The notes below the pieces were generated by a model. That model ran no database searches and was not told where the DNA came from. It saw nothing but the letters and a program-made list of their open reading frames with translations. A DNA stretch of 64,000 nt from Straminergon stramineum (lineage: Eukaryota > Streptophyta > Bryopsida > Hypnales > Calliergonaceae). The stretch spans positions 6,388,501 through 6,452,500 of the forward strand of contig OY987273.1 in the NCBI GenBank assembly GCA_963920665.1, given 5' to 3'. Below, one piece after another: positions 48,716-61,798 of the stretch. The translations under genes were made by a program, and so were the position numbers. The number at the start of each line of letters is the position of its first letter. Position 1 is the first letter of the stretch.

Positions 48716-50607
48716 TGAAGTCAGACACCATCATATGAGCTTGCCTACAAAATTGCTTAAAAACTCCTCTACTACTTCTCCAATCCATTTTGTTTCATCT
48801 AGAGTGTGTCACACAAATTGCAATTTCAAAAAGGCAAAATTTTACTTGAGAAAAACATAGTCAATGACACTACTCCCACAACACCACCTTTATCCCCAAG
48901 AAGTTGCACCATGCCATTTGCAAAAGCAAGGAATGATAAAATGACTCCACAAAATGTTTCTTGGAAAAGTCTTCTATGTACCACACATACTAGTCTTTCT
49001 CCTACACCCCTTCCTTAGCCTTCTACTATTGTTTAGACTTTTGCATGGAAAACCATTGAACTCTTTAATGCTTTTGTTGCCATTTTCTTGTATCACTACA
49101 AGGAGACTATTGTTTAAACAAAAACAAGATGTTATTCAATTTCATTTGTGATCTACAACTCCCAATGTACTTACACTCCAAAAAAGTATTTCCCAATGAC
49201 TAGCTAAACTTCTTCACAAAAATTTAAATAATCCACAAGCCTTGAGCAACATCCACACCATGCCATGGGGCATTTTCTTGTATGACTTTAGTAGTAACTC
49301 TAGCTCTGGAGCTTTCAAACACTTTATCCAAATGGATTTAATCATATCTTATAACACTAATAAGTTCTATCTATAACAAATAAATTTTATACTACATTTT
49401 TTGAAGTGTTAGTCTTATTTTTTAAATGATAGACTTTTCTTTTTCTTTTTTCTTTTTGTCTTGACTTTTGCTATTGGTCACCAATTAAAATTATAGTTCG
49501 GTTCTTAAAAAGTTAATCAAATTTCCTATCTTGAAAAAAATTCAAAAAATGAAGACATTAATTTGAGATTGAAGGAATATATTCAATTCCTTATGACTAC
49601 ATTGAAGGAAGCATTGGAACTTCACAAGTAAAATCATGGCATTGCCCTTTCTTTCAAATAAGAAATCATACACATATGTGCAACATGATTTATAATCTAG
49701 ATGACAAAACTCATGTGTAAAAAGTACTCAATGATCTACACTAATAGAACTTCCCAACAAAAATCTAGGGGAAAATGGCCCAATCTTCATTGTTGTATGT
49801 TATTTCATTTGACACGTACTATTAGGTGGATTGAAGAATGGAAAAAATAAAATCATTTATCATTCTTCCTTTCGGTTTGATATATTATAGTAAGCACCTA
49901 TTGTAATAGAACAATGACTTGTTCCCACTTCATTGTTGTATCTCCATTCTTATTGTACCATTGTAAGACATTTCATTTGAGATAATCCCCTACAAGTATT
50001 TCATATTTAGAAGCTCGAAACTACTTTAAAATACTTGTTCCAAAAGTGTAGAATAAAACACTGAGCTAGTCATAGCTAACAAAAGAAATGTTTAGTTTTT
50101 AGTTTTGATGGTGAGAAACTTATGATAAACAAGTACTAAGATCCTTTCTTTTGTTTTTATTAGAAAAATAAATTTTGATATGTTTACAAAAAGACTTCAC
50201 ATGCTCTTTCTACCTTCTTTGGCCCCTAAAGCCGAAGTTGATAACATTCACTAAGTTGTTATTTGGAATTGAAGGATTCAAATTTTCCATGAGTAAATTT
50301 GAATGTAGACAATTCTAAAATGTACCTTAATAATATATACAAAACTTCATATATAGCTCATAATGCATCAATTCTACAAACTTTATGCTTAAATTACAAA
50401 TATAGACTATAGATGTAAAAGCCCCAAAAGCCTATCCAAGAATTTACAAAAAAGAAGTGGATTCCTTAGTCTTCCATAGGTTATTTCATAGATACAAGGA
50501 ATAATTGATAGGTGTAAAATTTCTCCTCTACAAGCCTATTGGATCTTGAAGTATGTTCAACTCCTATGAAATCCTCACTTATGTTTGGTTATTTTGCCTT
50601 TGACATA
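48716..50607. other. AT-rich spacer, nothing recognised
   Basis: Only short AT-driven open frames on both strands. No repeats assigned. Confidence 0.5.
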
Positions 50608-51309
50608 TACTATAAGAACCCTGTGTTTTTTCCAGTATTAAAATTTTGCATGCAAATGTTGTGTGGGGTGTCCGCAATTGTCTACGTAGATGTCCAAAAA
50701 TTGCATTGTGGAAGACATGCAAAAAACATTGAAAATCTCAATGGACATTGCATGTTTCTCAGTAGACATCTATGGAAACATGGGTCGATGGGGTACTGAA
50801 AGTTTGCCATGTGGCTACCACCTTAGTGCCATGTAGGTGTGGAAAGCTACACAAAAGTTTTTTTCATCCATCCCATCTATGATATAGCATATGATGTGGC
50901 ACTTGATATGGTGGAGGAAAAAGTGATGTGGCATCGAATGAAGATGACATGGCATGCCTAGTCAACACAATTTTATACTGTTTGAGAGTTTTAATAATGT
51001 TTTACAAAACCTCAACTCAAAAATTTAGATGTTTTTTGAGATGTCAATTTAGACATTCATTATTTGCGACAAATTTTGAGATGCCAACTTCGACATCTAA
51101 ACATTTTGCAATGTAAACTTAGATGTATGCATGTCATTATGAATAGCTCTTGAAATGTCCAATATGATTTAAGTTAGCATAGAGATATTCCCTTCAATGT
51201 CTATGCAAATGATTATAGAATTCAACAAGACATTAGTATAGACAATTTCATATGTTTTATGTGATGCATATGTCTATTTCTTAGTATCTAATGCAACATA
51301 ATTACCAAT

Positions 51310-51460
51310 ACAAAATATCATACAAAATATGCCATACATAGTACATTTACAATACACCACATACAATATGCCATACACCATATACAATAGGCCATATACA
51401 TTACACCATACATCATATGCATTACTCCACAAATCATATACAATACACCATATATAGCAA
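51310..51460. repeat. TACACCATA-type minisatellite
   Basis: Repeats of ATACACCATATACAAT, CATACACCA and CATATACAATACACC. The reverse-complement type (ATGGTGTATGATGTAC) is at 48050-48170 inside the smaller CACTA-like element, linking the two elements. Confidence 0.65.
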
Positions 51461-51604
51461 CCATGTCACATGGCTTCCAAATCCACATATTATGAATCTA
51501 AAGTGAAAAAAAGATGAGTGATTTATACAAGTGGGGTGGTAGGGGCGAAAACAAAACATATGGGATATGGAAAAAGCAAGAATTATATTATATTAAAAAT
51601 TTTA

Positions 51605-51800
51605 CTCCACATTTAGACTGAATTTTTTTAGGTATCTTCAAACTAAGAAAAGTTGGAAAAACAAACAACCTTTCATTTTCAGAAACCCATTTCAAATTTA
51701 GAGCCTTAGATCAAAAGTTATAGACAAATTTTCAAAGAGAGATGAGAAGGGACATTTTCTTTGCCTTTTGTCTAACATCTTCTCTAAATTTTGTTCATCC
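51605..51800 (+). repeat. Partial copy of the foldback core
   Basis: TTCAAACTAAGAAAAGTTGGAAAAA, split by small changes, then CAAAAGTTATAGACAAATTTTC and GGGACATTTTCTTT correspond to the first half and centre of the foldback elements at 272-626 and 60837-61173. The second half is missing or unrecognisable. Confidence 0.55.
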
Positions 51801-52810
51801 TCATTGTGTATTGCGCACATAAATATATATTCTAGAAAAAATGGTTGTCTTCAAGTAGATTAAATTTTGATTGAATTGTTTGTTTCTATAGTCTCAAATG
51901 TCTCTAGAAACATCATAGTTGCACAATGACATTATGGAGGACATGCCTTTTCTTATTATATCACCATATAGAATGTCCTAACAGACATGCATTAGAGGAG
52001 AATTGAGGCCTTCAAGAGCCTGTTCCAAGGTTGTTCTTTGTGTTGCTAGAAATTGGGAACTAATCCAGAATGAGCTGAATTTCTGAATTTTTGGAAAAAA
52101 AAATGAAAAATTTGTTTTCCCCAAAATTTCTAAAAAGTACTAATCAATCTAACACTGAATTAAAAATTAAAAATTAAAATAATTAAAATAATATTATTTT
52201 ATGACATGGCAATGTTTGTGCCAGATTATATTGCTGATGTGGCGAGTTCTCACACCTTGGGAATTCAAAATAACTCATGGCCTCTTCATGCCCTCAAATC
52301 TTTTCTAATGTTGGTGTTGTTTATGACATTCATGCTAAGACATTTGCACCACTAAAATTATGTGCAATATGACTTCAACGACTATGCATTAAAACAAGGT
52401 ATAGGAATGTCCCCTACTTGTTAAGCATTATCATGAGAGAAGTGGAGCATTTACTTCTACCTAATGTACTATTTCATGTTCTTATGGAGCTTCTTTCAAT
52501 GGCTTGAGGAGGTTACTCTACAAAAAGTAAAAAAACACATGAGTTAAACTATAGGATGCATTTATTCATTAGAAGAAAAATTTGTAAGTGATTTGGATCT
52601 ACTTTTAATAGCTTGGACTTAATTCTTGAAACATCATTACATATAAAATAGAGTTTTGAAAAATCTCTTGATTTAGAAAAATTGATATAAATAAGTGAAT
52701 AAAATCAAAAAAGAGAAAAAATTAATTTTAGGATGAGTATAATCCTTGGTCCTTCTAATAGAACATTGAAAAATAATCTTTTAAACCATTTAATACTTTG
52801 GATATTGTAG

Positions 52811-53111
52811 CTACATCACAAAGTTTAGAACCTGTAGTTTATCAACAATTATCATGTGGTTATCGTTGTTTCATGGGTTCATACAGTAATATACAATTTA
52901 TTGCATCATTACAATGCATTACTTTACAATTTATTGCATTCTTACAATGCATTATTTGCAATTGAAGTAATGCATTGTAATAATGTGATAAATTGTAAAA
53001 TAATGCATTGTAATGATGCGCTAAATTGTATATTAACATACAAACTCATGAAACAATGATAACCACATGATAATTGTTGACAAACCGCAAATTCTAAACT
53101 TTGTGATGTAG
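52811..53111. repeat. Near-perfect 301-bp foldback element
   Basis: CTACATCACAAAGTTTAGAA at 52811 is matched by its exact inverse ending at 53111. The arms stay complementary almost to the centre (about 52960) apart from scattered mismatches. Inner parts repeat TTACAATGCATTA words. It has no coding capacity and is nested in the CACTA-like element. Confidence 0.85.
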
Positions 53112-55102
53112 ATGCATTGGATTCCAAGTATTTTTCTATCAAAATTGATATTAGTAAAATAAAATGGATAAAAGTAGAAATTAACAATACAATTGTATTC
53201 TCAATTTGCATGGGGATATTTTGTCAAAATTAGAGAATCATGAATTGGTGGAATTGGATCATAGTGTGTATTTGAATTGGATTATGCACATTAAAAACTA
53301 AGATTTTCAAGGGTGTGTGCCTTTAGAGTTAAATTGAATTTTGGTTAAAATTCAAAAGTAAAAGTAAAGAGATTCATCAATTTTAATATCATCACCTTTC
53401 CATTGCAACCATTTATGTCAAGAATAATAGACTCACACATAATTATTGTGAAGTTTATGAGTGAGTGACTTTTGAGTTAAATAGAATTTTGGTTCAATTT
53501 TTGAAAATAATGTAAAGTGATGAGTAGAGAGATTATGCAATGTTGCAAACTCATATCAAGAATTGACTCACACACAATTATTAGAGTGACACACAATTAT
53601 TGTGAAGGTTATAAGTTAGTGATTTTTGAATTAAATACAAATTTGGTCAAATTTTTAAAATAAAAAGAAAGAGATTTAGCAATGTGAGATGTATAACCTC
53701 ACTATTGCAACCTTTCATATGAAGAATACACTCTCGCAAATAATTATTGTGAAGTTATGAGTGAAAATGACTTAGCCATATATAATTTAGAACAAAATTT
53801 TATACATTGAAAATTGAAAAGAGTTGGAACATTAATCAAGATTAGAACACATACATTGCTAGAACATGAACAACAAAATACAATTCAAACAAGTAAATCA
53901 AGATAACAAACTTTTAAGTATAAGAAATACAACGTGATAAGTTAGTTGTATTTTTAAGTAGTTATTGTGTTTTGAAATATGTGTAGTATTTTTATGTTTT
54001 GTTCATAAGTATTTTGATATTTAGAGAATTCTACATTGATTTTTAGATTGTTAGACAATTTGCTATACATTGGAGTGTTTACAAGTTAGGAGTTTATAGT
54101 AGTAAATTTCATAATTTGGGGATCTATAAAATGTAAGGTAAAGACCTTGACTCACTTGGATCTTCAAATTAAATATTTTAGTGAGTGTAATATGAAATTT
54201 TGATTAGGTAATAATGTGATGAGAATTCCAACAATAGGAAAGGATTGATCAAAAGGGAAGTCTAAAAGACATAATGTGAAAAAAAGAATTTATGAAAGAG
54301 TGAAAATTTGCATTTTAAGGGTCACAACACTATCTACAAGCTAGGCTTATCCTTTCATGAACTACACTTTCATTGGCCAAATCTTCCCAACCAATTGACT
54401 TTTTTGTCCAAGGACCCAATGTCCTATGCTTTGTTTGTTTTTTAAAACCATAAAATCTTGTTTTGTAAATCTAACAACACACAAAGATGGCCATTTTAAT
54501 TCTTCAAAGGATCACTTTGAATGCAACTTCATGTAAGAAGATTTAATAATAGTAAAAATACTTTAAAACCAATTAAAGTAACCACATTCTAGTCCTTTAA
54601 GAAATGAAGGGTAAAATGGTTAATTGTTATTGTTTGTTTCATATTGCTTTTGAGTTTGATCCTCATTCTTTATATACATTACATGTTTTCAAGCCAAATG
54701 TTCATCCTAAAATCCTTCATTATCAAACAAAAAGAAATTCCTAAAGTTTATAAGTATTATAGCATCCCAAGAATTAAGCTAGATTTTTATTTATAATTAC
54801 CTATAGGGTGCTTAAAATTAAGACCAAATATTTTTTTTCTACTAAACGAAATCCTTTCAATTATAATAACTAAGGAAATAGCCTCCAAATAAATATTTGG
54901 TTAATGCACATGATTACAAAACATAAAGGGAAGTGACATGTTGTCTAGAGTTCAGTGTTTGTTTCCAACATCTTAGATGAGAAGGTGCGCATAGTTATTA
55001 TAAAAATGGGCAAAGTCTTTCAAAGACTATGCAAAAAAGAAATTAGAGAGACCAACATTCCACTTGCATGTCTTTTGAGGCATACTAGTGTCCTCTAGTC
55101 TT

Positions 55103-55121
55103 GGGGGGGGGGGGGGGGGGG
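55103..55121 (+). repeat. Run of 19 G
   Basis: An uninterrupted G19 tract in AT-rich DNA. It could fold as a G-quadruplex; its length is also prone to sequencing or assembly error. Confidence 0.8.
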
Positions 55122-56296
55122 AAGTAGTTGTGCCCATTGATGAGAGAGACATGCATTTATCACTGTTGTTGTGTTCATGATTGCTTACATGAAGTGCATG
55201 CATGATTTTCTGACTTGTTGTGTGTATTGCCTTGTCCAAAATGTTGTCAATATTATTTGATAGATAACTTAGAGCATTCTTTATTTAGACTAGGGAGTGG
55301 AATCACTACCTTCTTTAAATTCATGTTGATTGTTGTAAATTGACATGGAGATGTCCTTTACTCATTTTGAAGAAAAGAGTACATACTAGTGACTATGTAT
55401 GGTTGTGCTAGACATTTTTGTGTATGGCATACATAACTGTAAACTACATGTGGTGGACATTGATGGTGTTAAAAGCATGGCATTATGTCATGTCCTATGC
55501 TACCAGATTTGTAAGAAGATACTTTGAGTTGCTTACTCTAAGTCTACACTCTTGAACAAAGTATCGGAACACATGAGGTACAAAGTCACATTTGAATAAA
55601 GAGGTCTTTGACTCCCTATCCAAGTTGCATCTCTAAAAATGTCCATAGCTCTTTGAAGATATCTCCGAGAACATTATGTCGTCTTTAACCACATCTATAG
55701 AAATGTCGTCACATCTCCAATGTCTTAATAAGCGGGATAAGCGTCTTAATGTTTAACATGTGGTGTCCAAAAACATCTTCTCGTCTTCATGGACATCTCC
55801 AAAATAAGCATATAATATGTACAATGCAAACCTTCTATGCTGACATGGCATGCCACGTTAGTATTAGTCGCTTTTACATCATTCAATTTCCATATGGCAG
55901 ACCACGTCATCCGCCATGTCATCATCTCAAAAAGTTAAGCTTGACCTTTGATTGCTCGTCCCCATTTTTATTAACTCGGGTACACGCTTTTTCCAAATCC
56001 AAAGTAATTTTTGTAAACTTATCCATAGTAAAAATGAGTCAACAAAGTTGACGTGGTAGTTGATGTTTTTGTGGATGATCCTTACAACATCAATGTATTT
56101 GAAGCTATGTCACCAAAAATCTTGACGTCAGTGGAAACACCAACTTGTTTTCACTATATTTTGCTACCGTCATCTTCAGCATCCACTAAAATCTACCCAA
56201 AATTGCAATCTATCCCTAAAACATTGTATATTTTGCCTTGGACATCCAGATTTTGGGGTTGGACACCAAAAAAAACATGGGTTTCTTATAGTGATA

Positions 56297-59200
56297 TAAT
56301 TAAGCATACTAAAACACTTATCCCATATCTAACTACATTTGGACTTTAAGGGGAGATTTGGACTGTGTCAAGTTACTATTCTTTGAAAGATCTTTTGATG
56401 TTATGTCTTAGGGAGATAATTCTAGGGGGTTTAGAAAACCACAGGAGTTAAAAGATAGGATCCATTCAATTCAAAGGGAAAAAAATTTACAATATATAGG
56501 GCTACTATAGGGTTTATGAAATTCTACATACTCTAATATCTATAAATTAGGCTACATAAAACATCATTTAGCAAGAATTTTAATTACTCCCTCTATCCCA
56601 AAATAACCTTCCAATTGGAAAAAAAATTCCAAATTGAAGCTAACAATAACAATTTTAAAAACCATTTTGTGTTGTAAGTAGAGTTTGGTGCACTCCTATC
56701 ATTCTAGAAACTGAGTTTCGGAGGCCTTTTCAATGTGTAGTTTGGGAGTATTGAAAAGTGGATTTTGGGGGGCATTTTCAAGGAGAAGCGGTAGGTATTT
56801 AATTGTTGAGTGTGAGGTTTTCAATTTGTAAGTAGTTAGTATTGGCCCAAGACTATGTGTGGACCTCTATTCTACCTCCTAAAACTTCATCTCTTTTAGT
56901 CATGCAACATTCAAAGAGATGCAAAAAAGAAAAGAATGAATAGTGTTGATTGATCCTTTCAATTATGTCATTTGTCTTTCAATGGATGATTGCACGGGTG
57001 GAGGGGGAGCTATTGTTTGGAGTTGTTTTATTGGTCCCTGATAGTAATCGAAAGCCAAATTTGATTAATTCGCAACATTACAAAGTGCAAGAGGAAGATC
57101 ATTTTGGGCCAAAAAATTAAGGCCAAAAGGAAGATCATTTTGGGATGGAAGGAGTAATAAGTCAACCTTAACAGATAGGGGAAATGCAAATATTTTATAG
57201 TATCTTGAGTATAGATATAGATAATAATTTCATTTGGATGATAAAATGGACACAATCAAAAAAATCTATATTGAAGGGTGGTTGACTAAAATTATGCCCT
57301 AGTATCAATAGTGTATATATCAAAAAAATAAAGTGTAAATGTAAGAAATTGACCACAAATGGCATAAATTGTCACATTGCATGATTAGGGAGGTTTACCT
57401 TAGTAGACTCAATGACTTGAAAATTGTACTATATGATGTTAGAGTTTATAGTCCATTTAACTTCAATCTTTGAGGCCATATATGTTAAACACATTTATAA
57501 ATATTGAATGGGACATTTATAACGAGATAGTTTCAATGGAGATTTTGAAATGTTCAACAATAAATTAGTTATTAAAAATCTCTACTTGATTAATGGCACT
57601 TGAATTGAATTGATTGTTTTTGGTTTCATGATGTACATCTTGTATATGCATGTAGTATAAGAAAGAAAAAATTTGTAAAGAAGGGTGGCAATAAGAAAAA
57701 TTGGGACACTTCAATTAGGTATGTTAGATAGTTCCACTTCAAAAACCACATGAGTGAATTTACAAAAAAACTTAGGGTATTGGAAATACACCATCAAAGC
57801 TTTCATGTAAAAATATGGTCATCTTAAATGAAAAAATGAAGACAAATAGCCCCACATCAAATACCCTATTAGTTCAAGTGTATACCTCAAATTACAAGGA
57901 GGAGTCTCTTTGAGTGTTATGTAAAATGAGACTGCAATGATGTTGATAGTAGGAAGAAAAAAAGGTAATAGATCATATATGTATGTATGATCTTGTCAAA
58001 AAAACAATATTGTAGCAATAAAAATATCCATACTACATATATTTTCATGTAGTTATTGAGATGAATCATTTAGATATTTTTCAATATAGGGAAATACCAC
58101 AAATTTGGGATTCAGAGTTGTATTGTGTTTGAGTCACTCATGTGCATTCATATATGTCTATATTGTTAGAAGCATTCAATTTTATAATCAAATAGAAGAA
58201 ATCCAATATATGGCGCAATTAGAGATCGGGGGATCTTTTGATAGAATACCCCTAATATTGCAAAAACACGTCATAATGATGAGGCAAATGCAAATACATA
58301 GACTTGGTAAAGTAGAAATAGACTTGTATAAAAAGGTGGGTTCACCACAATTCACTCATTTGAATATATCAAATAACATATAAGTGCCTCTCAAAATGAA
58401 TGAAGGCAATGTTAGCACTTGACCCATGTATGTACAACATCCTTGATATATAACAAGAGTCTTATTTCGAGCATCCATTGCAAATTTAGAGGATCCATAT
58501 CAACCATTACCATAGTTTGATTCAAAAGTATAGTAAGCATTTAGACTACATTTTAAGAGCTTCTATATGAATTCCTCAAGATTGAGATGCAATTCGTTCT
58601 TATCAAGAGACTCACATCTACTAATAAAAAAGAAACCTCAAAATAATCTTCCTTGGAGAATATGTAAAAGAAGCTCTTCCAAAGTTGAAGATTGCATTCA
58701 TGACCACAAACCAAATGTAACATTGTGCAACAAGATCTCAAAAAAATGCTGAAAAAACAAGTTTGATTTTGGTATTATGACAAAGATTCTCAACACTACC
58801 CTCAATGTAAAGGGGAAATGCAAATCAATACAATGAGCATTGCTTTTTTCAAAAAAACAACCTCTTGAGACAATTAGTTCTAAAAGACCTTTAACAAGGA
58901 AGAGAAACTCAAATAATTGAGAGACCTCCCAATAAATACTAATAAAGAGAGTCACAATTATGCAAAATACATTAGACAATATCATATAAGACTATCTATG
59001 GATACATGGATTATAAACACATGCATGAACTATCCTAGAGTGAGGAACTAATTCTAATTCTACATTTTTCATTTGCAAATAAAATTTATAAAAAAATGAC
59101 AACTACATTTACAATGTGGCTACTATCTTCTAGTACAAAAACAATTATTTTGAGGAAATTCTATTAATTTTTTTTGCAATAATTCAAAAAGTCAAGAATA

Positions 59201-59449
59201 TATAAAAACAATTTTCATCGAGGGACTTCTATTAAAGGGACATCTACAATAATTTTGAAAAGTTCAAGAATATAAGTATTACTATAATTATGTATTTGAA
59301 TGTAGTAATGTAGATGTATATATATTGCTTTGATAATGCGCCATACATGCAAAAAAAAGTATTGTGAGATCTTTTGATAAAGCCTCATATAAAGGATTAT
59401 TAAGCCTGAAGTATTTACTTGAAATTTAGCAATTCTAATTTGGAATAAA
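56297..59449. other. AT-rich spacer, nothing recognised
   Basis: No gene, tandem repeat or element end that I can support over 3.1 kb. Open frames are short and AT-driven. Confidence 0.5.
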
Positions 59450-60018
59450 CACTACTAAAAAATGGTGTCCAAATCAACAAAAAACCAACAGTTTTCTATT
59501 GATTTGGGTACTATATTGCCCATTTTTATAGGTTTTTTGTTGATTTTGCACATCTTAGCAAAATGGTTCAACAAATTTTTGTTGTTTTGAATAGTTAATA
59601 ACCAAATAAACCAAAATTTGTTGAATCTTATAGAATCTTTAAATTGGAATCTTTTGGAGTTTTTTGGAGTCTTTTGGAATCTTTTGGAATCTTCTAAAAA
59701 ATAGGAATAAAATATTCAAATTCTATTTCCATTTCTATATAATTATGTTTGGATTTAACCCCTAAAGGACCAAACTACATTTTTTGGCAACATAACAATT
59801 TTGGGTAGCTCACTATGAATGGAATTTGTATTCTTTTTTCTTTAAAATTTTCACACAACATGTGCCCAAGGAATAGCTTTAAGGAATAACTTTTGACAAC
59901 ATGGTTAATAAATTATTGCATCATATGTAATTTTCATTGATCTTTGAGTAATTCAAAATTTTTTTCAAAAATCACTTTTTTATTTTTCAAGAGATAAAAA
60001 TTTGAAATTGATTTTTAG

Positions 60019-60021
<3 letters not shown>

Positions 60022-60056
<35 letters not shown>
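60022..60056 (+). repeat. TA dinucleotide microsatellite
   Basis: About 17 uninterrupted TA units. Confidence 0.95.
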
Positions 60057-60058
<2 letters not shown>

Positions 60059-60836
60059 AAAACTTTGGATCATTCCAATTTGATTAATGAAATATGAAAG
60101 TTTTGAGGAATTTTAGTTTGCAGGTAGTTATAAAATCTCCACTCTAAAATAAACTTTGAAATCCTTTATTTAACTCAATTTTCAATCTTCTTTCAAAAAA
60201 AATAAAATCATAGGATGTAGATTGTTTATTACAACATTACAACCATTTGGACTAGCATTTTTCAATTCCATAACTAATTTCTTAATTTTTTGTATTCAAG
60301 TTTTTCATTTCAGAGTAATGAAATTGGAACAATTCCAAATTCAAATTGAATTGTTTAATAGAATTATTCAAATATGAAATATTTAACTCCTATAATTCTT
60401 ACATATAGTAAGACCTTCCCACAAGTGCTTCTAAATATTGGAATTTAAAAGTAGGTGAAAATATTCATATCTATTTATTTTTTCAATAAATTCAATGATA
60501 GGATTTAGCTTGTAATTAGTTTTGTGTAGCATACCCTTCCAAAATTATAAGATAAGAAATCTCATCATTTGTAAGATCATGATGCATTGATGCATGCTCA
60601 AATTTCAAAAAATAATTTTAATCCTTTCCAAATGGTTAGATTTCATCTTTCAAACTATTTATCCCAAAAGAAAAAATACTTTTTTGTTCATTTTAACTTA
60701 CAAGAATTTGAAATAAATTTTTATCATTTGTTTCACATTCCAAATACTCAAATGTTAATGAGAATCATCATGGTTGATATTCTAGAATTTCTTTTTAACT
60801 TTAATCTTTCACAATGCGGTGTTTATTAAAGTGAGC

Positions 60837-61173
60837 AGACTTTGGTGTCCATTTTTTCATAGTAAAATAATATTTTTCAAAAAACTTTGAACTAAGAAAA
60901 GTTGTAAAATAAAGTTAAATTTCACCTCCAAAAATCCGTTTGAAATTTTGAATTTTCAATCAAAAGTTATGGACAAATTTGAGAGAGGGGTTGGAATGAA
61001 TATTTTTTTGACATTTCAAGCATCCTCTTTGAATTTTGTCCATGACTTTCGATTGAAGACTCCAAATTGCAAATGAATTTTTGGAGGAGAAATTTTATTT
61101 TATTTTCAAACATTTCTTAGTTCAAAGTTTTTGAAAAAAATTCGTTTATTGTGTCAAAATGGCCACTAAAATC
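60837..61173. repeat. Foldback element inside the CACTA-like element
   Basis: The ends AGACTTTGGTGTCCATTTT and, inverted, AGATTTTAGTGGCCATTTT are paired, as are the inner arms around AAAACTTTGAACTAAG and TCAAAAGTTATGGACAAATTT. The same core occurs at 272-626, 51605-51800 and 62220-62560. Confidence 0.8.
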
Positions 61174-61257
61174 TATTGATTTCACAACCAAAGAGAAATC
61201 AATCAAAAAAACAATATAAATACATTTTTTTCCCCCACTATACCAAGCAATTCCATG

Positions 61258-61325
61258 CATGGTGCAATGGATGAACCCTTGGACCTCATGGACAAGGTGC
61301 AAGGTTCAAGTCTCCACAAGCGCCT
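61258..61325 (+). other. tRNA-like (SINE-type) A-box/B-box segment
   Basis: TGGTGCAATGGATGA resembles a Pol III A box and GGTTCAAGTCTCC a B box, about 45 bp apart, as in plant tRNA-derived SINEs. The rest does not fold as a tRNA that I can confirm. A related inverted segment with TTTAGTGGTAAG and GGGTTTGATTC lies at about 62095-62145. Confidence 0.4.
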
Positions 61326-61798
61326 ACTTCCATATGTGGCATGTTACCTAGGTGGCTTGCTCACGTGGTTGGTTGTCTTGGCGGGTTACTTAGGCAGCCC
61401 CTAGTTGAGTTTCAATTTTAATTTTTTTTAAAAGGCGTCCAAATCAACAAAAAAATTGTTGATTTTGACACTTTTTTGTTGAAATTAACTAAAATATTAA
61501 CACTTTTTAGTTGTTAAAGAACACAAAGTGTTAATAAGGACATCCAAATCAACATTTTTTGGTTAAACAATGTTTGAGTCAACATGTCCAAATTAACAAA
61601 GAAAATCAATCCTTTTTTGTTAAATTTTTGTTGATTTGGACATGTTTTTTCTAGTAGTGAAAATTTACAAAAGCTTTCCAAATGCATTCACTATTATTAT
61701 CCTTAAGTACAAAAACCATTTTTAGTGATATCTATCAAAAGTGCATTTACAATATAAATAGAAAAATTGAGAATATTGTTGCTACCCTATTTAGGGTA

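Larger units (their letters stand above)
50608..56293. mobile_element. 5.7-kb CACTA-like element with ATA target duplication
   Basis: The left end TACTATAAGAACCCTGTGTT (50608) pairs with the inverted right end CACTATAAGAAACCCATGTT (56293). Flanks are ATA at 50605-50607 and ATA at 56294-56296, the 3-bp duplication expected for CACTA elements. The left 400 bp (GATGACATGGCATGCC, then AGTTTTAATAATGTTTTAC) are related to the left part of the 47294-48715 element. No transposase was found, so it is non-autonomous. It contains a 300-bp foldback (52811-53111), a partial foldback core (51605-51800) and a poly-G run. Confidence 0.75.
59450..61659. mobile_element. 2.2-kb CACTA-like element
   Basis: The left end CACTACTAAAAAATGGTGTCC and the following AAATCAACAAAAA pair with the inverted right end CACTACTAGAAAAAACATGTCC and the same AAATCAACAAAAA. 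Flanking bases are AAA at 59447-59449 and AAA at 61660-61662, compatible with a 3-bp target duplication but low in complexity. Inside are repeated TTGTTGATTTGG words, a TTAACC-family end at 59756, a TA microsatellite, a foldback element (60837-61173) and a tRNA-like promoter segment near 61258-61325. No transposase. Confidence 0.75.

Noticed and set aside
51310..51460. CRISPR-like repeat
   Set aside because: Irregular, degenerate AT-rich minisatellite without unique spacers.
61258..61325. A functional tRNA gene
   Set aside because: A-box and B-box similarity only; no cloverleaf could be built, and the segment sits inside a transposon.
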